This document shows positions 46,646 to 57,835 of a stretch of 64,000 nt of DNA, in pieces (position 1 is the first letter of the stretch; every line of letters begins with the position of its first letter). The notes under the pieces were generated by a model. It was given only the letters and a program-made list of their open reading frames with translations. It ran no database searches and had not been told where the DNA came from. The translations under genes were made by a program, and so were the position numbers. The stretch is from Hygrophila difformis (lineage: Eukaryota > Streptophyta > Magnoliopsida > Lamiales > Acanthaceae), in contig JAOANR010000015.1 in assembly GCA_030278955.1 (NCBI GenBank), forward strand, positions 17,097,917 to 17,161,916. Reading direction: 5' to 3'.

Positions 46646-48168
46646 TCAGGGACTGTTGCGACTGCGTCCTTCCTCGCCCCCTGCCCCTGCCACCTCGAGT
46701 ACCTCGAGTGGACTGTGAAGGATCCTCAGAATGCTCCTGGCTGCCCTGTGATGGAGCAGGCAGGAGTGCCTTGGAAACTGTCTGGGAAGTACCATAGATT
46801 GGCATCTTGTGCCGGGCATCTTGAAATTCTTACCAAAAGGAATCGGCGGTCTCATCTCCCAATCTCTCTCAAATCGATCCATGTTAACCCCTGACTTGGC
46901 ACAAAGAAGCCAAATCAAGCTGGGAATATAAGTGCTGACCTCTTCGAGACTCCAGTTGTCTGTCTCAACTTTAATGATATCAGCTCACCAATGTTGACTG
47001 GGCTTCCCATCTTAATACAATAAGGCACATATAAATCCAAAGCAGATGGTCCCGAAGTGTGAGTAGAGGGACTTATCTTGGACCTATAGAGCATCAGAAG
47101 CTGGTACATCAGGGCATCCATCTGAGGCCCATCCAATTTGCTTGGGTCATCATTATAAATGAGGACATCCTCTTGTCCCTCGAACATGGACAACAACACC
47201 ATCTTTTTGTTATCCTCTCTATCTTCAGCTTTCATCACTGGCTCCCAGAAATCCCTGCTATATGGTACATCAACCACTCCATATACCTTATTAATATGAT
47301 GAGGAGTGATGGGAATTGTAACTCCAAAGATCCATGAATCCTCCTCCTCAGCGTTGGCCGGGAACAGCCTGGTCAACTCCCAAGAAAATGTACCCACAGT
47401 ATGTCGCACAAACCTCTCCCAGCCTCGGGACTGAATGGCATCTCTCAACAGGGGGTGCTGCAAATCTTTCTCAGAGAAGCCTCTGTCTGGGATGATCCTT
47501 TTCTTATGAAATCTCTTGTACAAGTCATAGGCCCTATCACTCCTGAATACAGTGGCATCGAAGATGCTCTCTCTGACATACAGCAAATCAAGAACATATG
47601 TCCTGGGATCATACCGTTTCTGCCTCGCCCGTGCTGTCTGCTCCTCTTGCTCCTCCTGCTCCACCTCAACCTCATGCTCCTCGTCACCTACAGCCTCAGG
47701 AACAAGCTCCTGAATGGCCAGTGAAGCAGATCTCCCCCTTCTAGGCCGAGAGGAAGTAGAACTAGTAGCAACTGCCTTCCCCCTAGCAGCTCTAGAGGGG
47801 GCCTGTGAGTGATCTGAAGTCTCAGGCTGGATAGGCTGAGTGATCTCATGCTGGTCATCAGCTGGTGCAGCAGTGTGTTTCGATGAAGCACTCTTGGACT
47901 TGCTCTTCCTGAAATATGAAAGAAGTCCCTTGGATTTCGAGCCACCTTTTGAACCCTGTGGATGATCCATCTGACTCAAATGTTTGGTGCGAAGTCTGTG
48001 ATGGTCAAATATATGTTCATCAGGAATGGGAGTAGGAATGCTATCTGGTGACTGTGGATCATAAATCCCCATCCTTCCCTCGGGCATTGGTATATACCTA
48101 TAACCTGATTTCTTAGGAAGGTTTGGAGGATTATACATTATTTCAGTACCTGGTTGTACAAAAATCAT
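46646..48168 (-). pseudogene. Putative plant transposon protein (PF20167-like), second copy
   Basis: 417 codons are open from the ATG at 48168 to 46915. A frame change at about 46917 then leads into a second segment that continues the family pattern (IWLLCAKSGVNMDRFE, and a C-terminus to 46646). The core shows RGFSEKDLQHPLLRDA, SRGWERFVRH, GTFSWELTRLFPAN, VTIPITPHHINKVYGV and MDALMYQLLMLYRSKI, matching the copy at 34132-35509 segment by segment. The N-terminus has a basic Ser/Lys region and a Glu-rich linker. It is less damaged than its paralogue, and its tail was interrupted by element I. Role unknown; it was possibly part of a family V retroelement. Confidence 0.75.
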
Positions 48169-49684
48169 GGGTTAGTATCACATATATGCATTGCCTTCCA
48201 TCCTCACACTTAAGTTTAAACCAAAGGTTTAACTTAAGTGTTGTTTAAACCAAAGGTTTAACTTAAGTGTTGAGTATAAAGCAAACATATACAGAAACCT
48301 AGAATGTGCGATTTAAGTGACTCAATGATCAAAATGTTGTCTTTTAAAAGTCATAAATTCTAAACTTTGTTTAAATATAACACTAACTTATTCCAAAGGA
48401 ACATTTTTTTTTTTTAATAAAACTCCATTTTTATTAAATTTTCAAATTTTAATAACAAGTTAACCAAAATAGCAATACTAATTCATTATAAATGGTTTAA
48501 ATTAATATTTCAACTCATTTCAATTTAGTTTAAATGAAAAATTCACAACTTTTTTTTTAGTTAAAAATATTGCATTAAAAGAGTTTTTTATCAAAATATA
48601 CTCCATTTGACTCACATTATGAAGAACATGGAATTTTTAACATGATATGTAACCTATATTTTCAATAGAATTAAAATAGCGTGTTTAGTGATGTTCATAC
48701 CCATTAAAATGATTAAAAATGTCATTTTAATTATTTTTATACAGATTTTCAGATTTTAAATTATAAATTTTCAATTTTTTTTTAAATGTAATCTAAAAAC
48801 TTCACATGAATCTTAAAAACCATGCTCTACAACATCTTGTTCATATTCAACTAGAATTCATGCACTTAAAATCAATTTTAATCCCACATTCTAAAGAAAC
48901 CCAAAATTTAACTAACAACATCAATACCACAAATATGGCATTCCAAATCCATAGAATATACTAAGAATTGAAAAAGGATAGCCATTCTTATCTAAATTGA
49001 AGCTTTGAAGCACTTTTGAGAGGATCCCCAAATTTTGAAGAACTAGGGTTGAAGAACCCTAGATTGATTGAATAACACAAAAATTAGGGTTTAGGAATGA
49101 GAATTAAGCAATGTGGAATCGAGTGGATGTATAGAATCAAGATCGAGAAGAACTTTACCGGAGTGGCGCATGGTGGCGGAAGAATTGGCGCTCGGTTGTG
49201 AGGAAGAAGAGAGGAGGCTGCCGAATGGAATGAGGAAGAAAGAAGAAATTTGGGGTTTAAAACCCCGATCAAACCGGGTCTGGCGCTTGATAATGGCCAA
49301 AATTGACCATTATTTTCAATCTATTTCCGTATCTAAACATGGGTATTTGATCGCATTCCGGTCTTATTTATTAAGAAAGCAGTTGAATTTAACAGATTTA
49401 TGCAAGTTTGTATAAATAATAAGTTGGTATTGAAAAATACAAAAATATTGTTATTTTTATTAAATTTTGTTAAAAAAACCCAAAAACATGATAAATATAT
49501 TAAAAATCATACACTTGATTAATTTTGGTTCGATGTTGTCTATTCGGTGGAACACGGGTTCATTAAATGGAGCACAAACCAAATAATCAAGTGGAATAAA
49601 ATATGCATATTTATATTATTTTATATTTTGATATATATTTATTTATATTTTCTTTATGTTTATTTCTATCTCCATTTTTGTTTA
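48169..49684 (-). other. Upstream (minus sense) region of the ORF at 48168
   Basis: At 48190-48245 the plus strand reads ATCCTCACACTTAA followed by an arm AAACC-AAA-GGTTT and a 28-bp tandem duplication, resembling the polypurine/hairpin motif of V1 and V2. The rest is AT-rich, with a leader-like stretch (48970-49300) containing GTGGCGCATGGTGGCG. No gene is supported in 49300-49684. Confidence 0.45.
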
Positions 49685-52296
49685 TTAAGTAAATACAATA
49701 CATAAATAAAGAAATAAATAAATACAATAAATAAATATAAAAATAAATCAGCAAATACATTAAATAAATAAATATAGAAGAAATAAGAAATGAAATTAAA
49801 AGAGATTCAATTAAACAAAAGAAATTAAAATTAAATAAAGTTAAATAAGTCGTTACACGGGTATCCGATATAAATGAACTCGAGAACTCGAGTCCAAACA
49901 TAAATTATACGGGGTTCCTATTTCGTAAACCCGAAGAGAGTCCGGAAATTGGAATCCGTGAGCATAGAGGGATAAAAACCCGAAAGAGAGGCGGAAAAGC
50001 ACGACGGATCGCACGACCCTCCCGGACCGAAGTCCAGGCGTAAGTCGCGCGCTGGCCGCGCGGTTTTTAGGCGAAAGGCGCGCCAACCCCGCGCCACATG
50101 ACAAATTCGCCCGTTGCGTGAATCTCTCGCCCGAACGCGGATTTTTCGACTTTCGGTTGAACGTCTCTCGACTCAAGACCCTTAGGGTCAGATCTTGGAC
50201 GCCCTAGGTCTTAGATATCTATAAATAAACTCCCTTGGAAGCCCCAAACACTTTTCTAAAAACCCTACAACACTCTATACGTCCGAAAACCCTAATCCCG
50301 GAGTCGTCGGAGGCACGAAACCAAGGCGAACACCGGTTGGACGAAGATCCAAAGACTCCCGTCATCGTGGTAAGATCTGCTCCCTTCCTTACCATTTGTG
50401 ATTCGAAAACAAATCCTAATTAAACCTCTTTTCTATTCTAAACCCCGATCCGGACGCGTTGAGGAAAAACGAAGGATCTCGGAAGGAGAACGAAGAACGT
50501 GGAAGCCACGCCTCCGAATCATCGAGCCGAGACATCCATAGATCTGTAAGTTAACCTTACTATGGTTTTGGGAGAATTTAGAATACACCCGATCTAACGA
50601 TTTAAATCAAGAACGTAAAAATCTGTCAACATGAAATCTTAACGGCGCAACGGCTGTGCACGAATTTTTAGAACCCTTAAACCTGTTCAAACGGAAAAGC
50701 TTAAAACACAAAAACCGTTTCTAAGACATAGATCTATCTATTGTAAAATTTTCATAATTTTTCATCGTGTTTTGATATCCGAAAACGACCATGAACAGAC
50801 CTGCCTTGGGTTTAGATCTTGAAACGGTGACAGAACTTTAGTTCGAACTTGTTGGTGATTTCTACATTAGATCTAGACCGATCTAGGCTTGGGGTTGAAC
50901 ATAAGAGTTGTAGATCTATACGTTAAGAACACCTCCGTAAAATTTCAGAATTTTTTCGCGATGATTTGATATATGAAATCCACCCGAAACCGAACTGCTA
51001 GGATGTGGATCTTGAAATTCTTGATGGAACTTAGGTCAGAACTTGATGACGTTTTTGACTAGGGTTCTAGGCTGATTTAGATCTTTGGCCGAACATGAAA
51101 GTTGTACATAAACGCCTTAAGATGGTCTCTATAAAATTTCATTAAATTTGGAGTTGATTTGCTATGGTAGAACTCGATATTTTAAACTGTGGTATGTAAA
51201 ATTCGGACAGATTTGGGTTTCTGCGAAAATTAACGTTTTTGACATGTTTGGGTATCTCGGATTGAAAAAGTTAAAACACGAAAGTTGTTCATCTCGACGT
51301 TTCTGAGTTAGTAGTGAAATTTAGGAGTTTTTGGAATTAAATCTGAATTTAGAAGGATTTTAGAGTAAACAGGGGTTTACCGGAAGTCAAATCTTGAAAT
51401 CTTGTTGAAATATGAAATTAGCCTTTAAGGTTTAAATGATTGGGAATTCCTTTGAAATAAAATACACATGAATATATTGCTTGCCGAAAGGCAATTGAAA
51501 TATCCTGCTTGCCGAAAGGCAATTGAAATATCCTGCTTGCCGAAAGGCAATTGAAATATCATGCTTGCCGAAAGGCAATTGAAATATAGTGCTTGCCGAA
51601 AGGCAATTGATAAATAAAACTTGCCGAATGGTGATTGAAATATAAACTTGAAACATGAGACATGAGATATGAAACTAGAAGACTCGAAAAATTGTTCCTT
51701 TTAGATTATGCTTTTAAATTATGTCCTACAGTTATATTATTTTGCAAGCTATATTTATGATCTTATGAAATCTCTATCCTTTAAATTATGCCATTTAATT
51801 ATTGTTAGATAAATATGTTAAATGATGTTGTGTTGTGTGCATGTTTTCTCAAAATCTAAATAATGGCTTTGAAACCCCTAATCGTGCTTGTGTTAACTTA
51901 CAGCACGTAGTGCTGACCAAATCATTTTTATTTCTTTTTCTTCCAGAGTTGAGAATTATGCATCGTCATATGCATACACGGGAAGCTTGGGATGATATAT
52001 TATTTTGAATTTTTGTATTAGACTAGATCTTGCATGAACGGGCCTGTTTAACCCGTGATTAGGCCATGTTGGCCCTATATTTAAATTCCGCTGCGATACA
52101 TACATGTAAATATTATTTTTCCGCTGCAACTTTGATGTATTATTTTTAAATTATATATGAATGGGCTGTTTGAATGTTTTAAATACTGAAAAACCATAGC
52201 CTTGCATCTCTTTAGCAAGCTCGGAGAAACTTTGTCTTGCTAGGGAGGTGTGGCGGTGACATCCCGACCTGGGTGACCAAAAACCGGGGTGTTACA
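49685..52296 (+). repeat. 5' LTR of element III
   Basis: Matches 60310-62856 and ends CCGGGGTGTTACA. It includes GC-rich 50040-50100, a hairpin minisatellite (51479-51650) and the CAGCAC..GTGCTGACC word. Frames inside (49853-50176, 50235-50423 and others) recur identically in the other LTR and are not genes. Confidence 0.85.
51479..51650 (+). repeat. GNRA-type hairpin minisatellite, element III 5' LTR
   Basis: Five perfect and one degenerate unit, period 28 bp, each containing TTGCCGAAAGGCAA, a perfect 5-bp stem closed by a GAAA loop. The same array is at 62110-62275. Confidence 0.92.
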
Positions 52297-52299
52297 GAG

Positions 52300-52380
52300 T
52301 GGTATCAGAGCCAAGAATATTTTAAAGCTATTTATTTTAAAGAAAATATCTGATACCAAGTTGGTATCAGAGCCCGGATA
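52300..52380 (+). promoter_or_regulatory. Primer-binding site plus palindromic second PBS
   Basis: TGGTATCAGAGCC occurs at 52300-52312, three bases after the LTR. It recurs at 52362, where it forms one arm of a 21-bp palindrome (CTGATACCAA, one base, TTGGTATCAG; 52350-52370). Confidence 0.85.
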
Positions 52381-52918
52381 TTTTTATACTATTATTTTAA
52401 ACCATTATTATTTTTAAACTATTATTAATATTTTGACTATTATTTTAAATTTTAAAGTATTATTTCCATGGAGAAATTTTTATTTTAAAACCCATGGGAA
52501 AAATATATATATAGTACATGAATTATTTTTGGGGGGAAATCATCATTTGCATGTGCATACTGCATTGCCTAAACTTAGAGAACTTCGAAGCGTGATATAT
52601 TCTAACTTAGATCTCTTGGTACACCTAGATAACTTAGAGGCTTGACGTCGAATTAGAAACGCTCACTAGAGACTGATCTTGCCGTAGTTCTAGATCGCGT
52701 TCATCTAAGCGCACGCCTAAGCATAACAAATCTCGACCTTAGCCATTCCTATCCTTGTACGAATTAGAAAATTTCCTTATGTGGAACAATAAAAATCAAG
52801 TCTTTATTAAAACACTCTCTATTCCAAAAATTTTGTTGGATTCCCAAACAACAAATCCATTTCAAACGCACGGCTCATTTAAACCTTGACCCGAACCTTC
52901 TTGAGAATAATGAATAGG
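52381..52918 (+). other. Non-coding internal region of element III
   Basis: Contains a gag-leader-like sequence (about 52540-52720, similar in wording to 10420-10570: GACTGATCTTGCC, GCACGC) but no gag reading frame. Gag and pol have been lost. Confidence 0.6.
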
Positions 52919-52958
52919 CAGTTATGGGGACATAACTGAAGTCCTAAGGGGGAGAGGA
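52919..52958 (+). promoter_or_regulatory. Stem-loop and polypurine tract of element III
   Basis: CAGTTATGGGGACATAACTG at 52919-52938, then CCTAAGGGGGAGAGGA, ending at the LTR start TGTGATACCCC. Confidence 0.8.
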
Positions 52959-53066
52959 TGTGATACCCCGTAATAAAGTAGTTGCATTATTTTTTTTAGT
53001 TTGGCTCGGCAATATGTATCCTAAATAAATTTTTGAACTATGTTATGATTTGATCCCTTCACCGGG

Positions 53067-55822
53067 TGTAACACCCCGGATTTGGTAACCCAGGCCGGGG
53101 TGTCACCGCCGCATCACCCTAGCAAGACACGGATTCCCGAGCTCGCTAAGGAGGTGCAAGGCTTATGGGTATGCAAAGTTTTAAAACATTCAACAATGAA
53201 TCCGGAATCCAATAATACTTTAATCAAGTACGGTAGTCAAAATCATCATGCATGGAAAAAAGGTAAATGCAGCGGAAATGTAATCACGGCCAACACGGCC
53301 AAAAGATCGGGTTAAATAGACCCGGTAAACAGTAATACGATGCAGAAAGCGAAAATGTTCACAAACAATTCCCCCCAAGTGTATGCGTATGCGTCACTCG
53401 ACATACTCTGTAAAAGAAAAATTGACAACGGTTGTCAGTATAAAAATATACTGAGTAAGTTAATCCCTAACTAACAAATAAAAGGGGTTACATGTGTTTA
53501 AAACTAAAGAGTTCGCTTACCACACGTAATGTTAAAATACGTAGTTTATTTGCAGCGGAAAACATGATTAAAGGACTAAATTTTAAAAGCGTAATTTAAG
53601 CGTAATTTAAGAGGCATGAATTTTAAATACATAATTAAAGACATCATAAATACGATTTAAGCATAAAGAAACACTCACACAAGTCTTTTACATTTATCCC
53701 GTAGACTAAGAAGAGGACACCATACCGGGAGATCACTAACGAGGCAATCTCAACATAGGACCACTAACGAGGCAGTCCAAACAATGGGAGACCACTAACG
53801 AGGCAGTCTCAAAGATAGTAGGACCACTAACGAGGCGATCCAAAAAGATAGTAGGACCACTAACGAGGCGATCCACAAATACAGCGCGCGACATCACTAA
53901 CGAGGCAATCTCAGATAGTAAGGAGACCACTAACGAGGCAGTCTCAAAGATAATGATAGCATGACGATCGGCTCAGCCTAGTGAACGGGATTTTTCGAAA
54001 GTTCGCATTTCAAAGTTATCAAATGATCGATATCGCGTTTTCAAAGTTCGAGTTTTCTCAAGTTCGAAAAATCCTATTCGAGGCAATTTATGCCTTTCTT
54101 AATTAAAAATTCGTCTTTTCACCAAAAATTCTGAAATTTTTACAGTAATTCAAAAACACACACACGAACAACTTTCATGTTTTAAGTTTTTGGAAATAAG
54201 GTTCCGAAGTGAGTCGAAATTCGAGTTCATTGCAAGGAATAATTTCTGTCTTAAAAACGGTTTTCGTCACAGGTTCGTGCAACGCCGATTAAAAATTCAT
54301 TTCAAAACCAATCGATGCGAAATTTTTACAGTAACTACAAAACACGTTAAGGAACAACTTTCATGTTTTAAGAATTTGGAAATAATGAATTCTTGGTACT
54401 CAAAAATCGACCACAGCTCACTGCCTACTCGCGGGTTCCGAATAGGGTTTAAAATAGTTCTGAAAATTCGACCGATTGACATATCAAATGATCACCAAAA
54501 TCCGTGAAATTTTATATGCATAATCTAGACTCAATTATCTACAACTTTTGTTTAGGAATCCAAAGTTAAATCATCCGAAAAATGGGTGAAAAACATGCAT
54601 CAAGTTGAATATAGAAATCTGTCACAGTTTTGAAACGTTCGGGTTGTCACAGAAAGTTTACGGCGTGATTTGGGATAGCAAAACTTAATGTCAACGGCTG
54701 AAATTTGGACACAAGATAGATAAAGGTGTTAGGAACAACTTTTATGTTGAAATATTTTTGGTTTGAATTCCCGAAGGTCGAGTTTTAGGCGAGTCTTTGA
54801 AATTGGACGAAAATAGGGTTTTTGAAAACCGATTTTTGTTACAAGCCTATATCTCGAGATTTAAACAACATACAACCACGAAAATTTGTGAGTAAGATTT
54901 TAACTTACTTAGAATGAGGATAGGGTCGCTGGTTTGGGTTTCCGGATGTCCTAGGGTCACGACGAACGGCCAACTTCTCCGATCGCTTTTTGTTCGTTTT
55001 CCGACGGGAAATCGTAGTAAGGAAAAAGGGTTAGAATATGAGTTTCTGAGATATATGGACGAAATAAAACCTTGTACATTAATTTACCAAGAGTGTAGAG
55101 GGCAGGGCTTGGTTCCTTTCGCCTTGCCGTCGCCGGAATACTTGCCGGAAAGTGAGTTCGGAGAGGTTTCGACTTGAAGAGGAATATTGGAGGTGTTTAG
55201 GGTTAGGTTTTCTGAGAATTATGGGGAGGGGCGCCCCAAATATGATCTTATGCCCTTCCCCATTGTTGTGATCGACTTGCCATTGATTGAGGTCGGATTT
55301 TTGGCAAGAAAATCGCCATGGAAGGAAAGTTTACACCTCCTGCACCTCTGGCGCGCTGGTGACGCGCACATAGGCCATTGTCCGCGCGGAGCACGCGTGG
55401 TCTGCCCTGGAGTCGCGACTCCTCCGTCCGCGCGGTGGCCGCGCGGCGGCGCGCGGAGAGCGCGGGCCGGCCGGACCGGCCGGTTCGGCGGTCCACGTGT
55501 TCCGTCGGGTCTTTCCTTGCTTTCCCCTATCGATTTTCTACGTGTTAGCTCGATTCCTTGGGTCGTCTCCGGTTCGGAATCTTCTCCTTAAACTTGTTAC
55601 GAGTCCGGCTTATCGCTCGCAACATTTCCGTGTCCTAATAGCCTAGTCTAAATTGGTTCCAACTCCTCCTATCGTCCTTGTGATCTATTTCGTGATTTAT
55701 TTTGTGATTTATTTCGTGACTGAACTTAGAAATTAGTTCCAAGCTGCCTACGTACCCTGTGAAGGGATCAAGTCATGATGTAGTTCAAAACAATTTGAAT
55801 TTGTTTTTCCTCGGGTGTTACA
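53067..55822 (-). repeat. 3' LTR of element II
   Basis: Plus-strand ends are TGTAACACCCCGG and TCGGGTGTTACA. Contains a minisatellite (53727-53946) and a GC-rich CGCGCGG segment (55360-55500). The open frames 54914-55591 lie within the LTR, recur in the 5' LTR as one frame (59242-59973), and show no recognisable domain. I treat them as LTR sequence. Confidence 0.85.
53727..53946 (-). repeat. ACTAACGAGGC hairpin minisatellite, element II 3' LTR
   Basis: Seven units share the core CACTAACGAGGC. Flanking arms change together in several units: GAGAT/ATCTC, GGAC/GTCC, GAGAC/GTCTC. The same array is at 58496-58715 in the 5' LTR. Confidence 0.9.
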
Positions 55823-55846
55823 TCCTCCCCCCCCTTAAGAATACAG

Positions 55847-56290
55847 TTATGTCCCCATAACTGTGGTCGGGTCATTTTGGAAGAGGGTAGGGTAACGTTG
55901 CCTCATGTCGGCTTCCGATTCCCAGGTCGCTGTTTCTGTCTCGTGGTTGGACCACAGGACCTTGACCATCTTTACAGATTTATTCCTTGTCGCCCTTTCC
56001 TTGTAGTCGAGTATTTGCACCGGGGTTTCTTCATAGGTCAAGTCATCGTCCAATTCGATTACGTCCGGTTGGAGTACATGCGACGTGTCGGGCACATACT
56101 TCTTCAGTTGGGGGTCGTGGAGCTCATTATGGATACGAGCAAACTGTGGTGGGGACGTTAGTTAATAAGCGGTTTTCTATTCCTTACGGAATTTCTTATG
56201 GTCCCTATGTATTTACGTCCCGAGGGTTTCCTGTAGTCCTGCGAAAGGAGGACGTGAGGCAATTCTGCTGTCCTTGCCCGGAATAATGCC
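55847..56290 (-). pseudogene. Integrase/chromodomain fragment of element II
   Basis: The chromodomain-like C-terminus (VKVLWSNHETETATWE, ending YPTLF) is open from 56095 to 55847. Upstream, only degenerate pieces remain up to the same end point as in element I (GTATGCCCGGG, about 56340), with most of the core deleted. It is non-functional. Confidence 0.85.
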
Positions 56291-56339
56291 ATGTGATGCT
56301 CCATGTCGTCGTATTTCACTGTCAATGTATGCCCGGGTT

Positions 56340-57219
56340 CAGTGAGGAGCGTATAGCAAAAGAGATTGAGCAGAACAGGAAAAATAAAACTCCCTCCGGG
56401 TCCCGCGCGGTGGCCGCACGGTAATGAGCCCCAGCGCGCGGAGAGCGCGCGGCTCCCTCTGTTCGAGAAAACAGGGCTCGCGCTCCGCGCGAGCCACTTC
56501 CCCCATTTTCCATTCGAGAACACACCCCCAATTCTCTCTAAATCCGGCGAGTTACCTTCCTGTCTGCTTGATTTCGACTTCAATTTCACTCATCGAGGTA
56601 CGATTCTACTAAACCCACTTACTAATTTCAACTTCTATGTTTTGTATGACTTGATTTGTGAGGAGATTAAGGAAATTAGGGTTTGTGTACAAAAATTGGG
56701 GGTTTGTGACTCTTAGGCTTGATTTGTGCAAATTAGCAAGTGTACGTGGCAATTGTTGTTACTCTTGTTGCCTTGTCTATGTTTATGTTATAATGTGTTT
56801 ATGTTTTTGGCAAATTCTTGTTGAATTCGAATCCTTAGAAAGGCTATGAAGTTTTTGATGTTTGGTTGTTATTGGGGTGTGATTATCAGTTCGTTCCCCT
56901 GTTGTTTGGTGCTGTAGGATATGCTGTGTTGTTATTAGAATGATTGTTTCATTCTGTGGGCAATTTCCGTGTGTTGTTAGTAACCTAGGTTTTGGTTTAT
57001 TGCGCACATAACGTGTTCGACGAAATGCCACAAAGGGTTTGGGCACTAGTTTGAGCATATCCTTTGTCTAGATTATCTCCTGGTTGGTCTTAGCAAATGG
57101 TAGGATTTGTTGTTCTTACGGTATATTCGCGTTGGAAGTGTATATTGATGCCCCTTACGTATTTTCGCTTGACTTCTGTGTGGAACTTAGTCTTATAATC
57201 GGTATTTGGTAACTTGCAG
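56340..57219 (+). promoter_or_regulatory. GC-rich leader and leader intron of antisense gene, element II
   Basis: The GC-rich stretch (56395-56490, CGCGCGGAGAGCGCGCGG) and leader exon end ATCGAG|GTACGATT (donor 56598). The acceptor is AACTTGCAG at 57219, directly before the ATG. The intron is 622 bp, against 189 bp in element I. Confidence 0.65.
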
Positions 57220-57220
57220 G

Positions 57221-57555
57221 ATGTTGCTCTTTTTGTGGGTCGTTTTGGCGTCTCTCATGTGTCCTCCGAGGACTAGGAGACGAGTTGCTGATGAGCTGGC
57301 CCCAACCATGCCGCTCCGGCGATGCCTGATTTCGACGAGAGCGAGTCAGAGGAGGACGAGGAGCAGCGGGGCCCGCGACTCAGGGGTCTCCCGGACGAGG
57401 TGTGTCCTCACCGGCACGACAGGTTCCGGTTTAGGACGAGGGCTGCCCAGGACTTTTATTTCGACGAGCTTCGTCGAAACAGGGCCTACGTCCCTGAGAG
57501 AGGCATATATCCCCTTCATATGGGCGATGACAGGGTCAGTGCAGTCTTTGGAATA
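57221..57555 (+). pseudogene. Truncated antisense PF20167-like gene of element II
   Basis: Starts ATGTTGCTCTTTTT like its element I relative. After a frame change in the Ala/Pro-rich stretch it continues to DFYFDELRRNRAYVPERG and GDDRVSAVFG. It then breaks at about 57555 into unrelated AT-rich sequence before the VRG..IN..F core. It lacks the 35-bp duplication of element I. Confidence 0.78.
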
Positions 57556-57835
57556 TGCAACATGCAAGTGCAAGTCCCTTCCCCACTAAAATTTAGTTTA
57601 TTTGTATGTTTAAAATAAATTGCTAAAGGTTGGGCCTCTATAGTGGGCCAAAATTTAATTTTTCTTGGGCCAAGATTTTGGGCTTATGAAAAAGAGAAAT
57701 AAACTTTTGGGCTAAAAACAACACTAGTAGTCAAAATAAATAATTTAAAAATAATACTTGGGTTTTTAAAAAAAAATAATGGTTTAAAAATAATAGTAAT
57801 AGCTTTTAAAAATTTTCCGGGCTCTGATACCAACT

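Noticed and set aside
51479..53946. CRISPR-like arrays (short regularly spaced repeats)
   Set aside because: Intervals between repeat cores are themselves repeated, no cas genes are present, the DNA is a plant genome, and the arrays lie inside LTRs.
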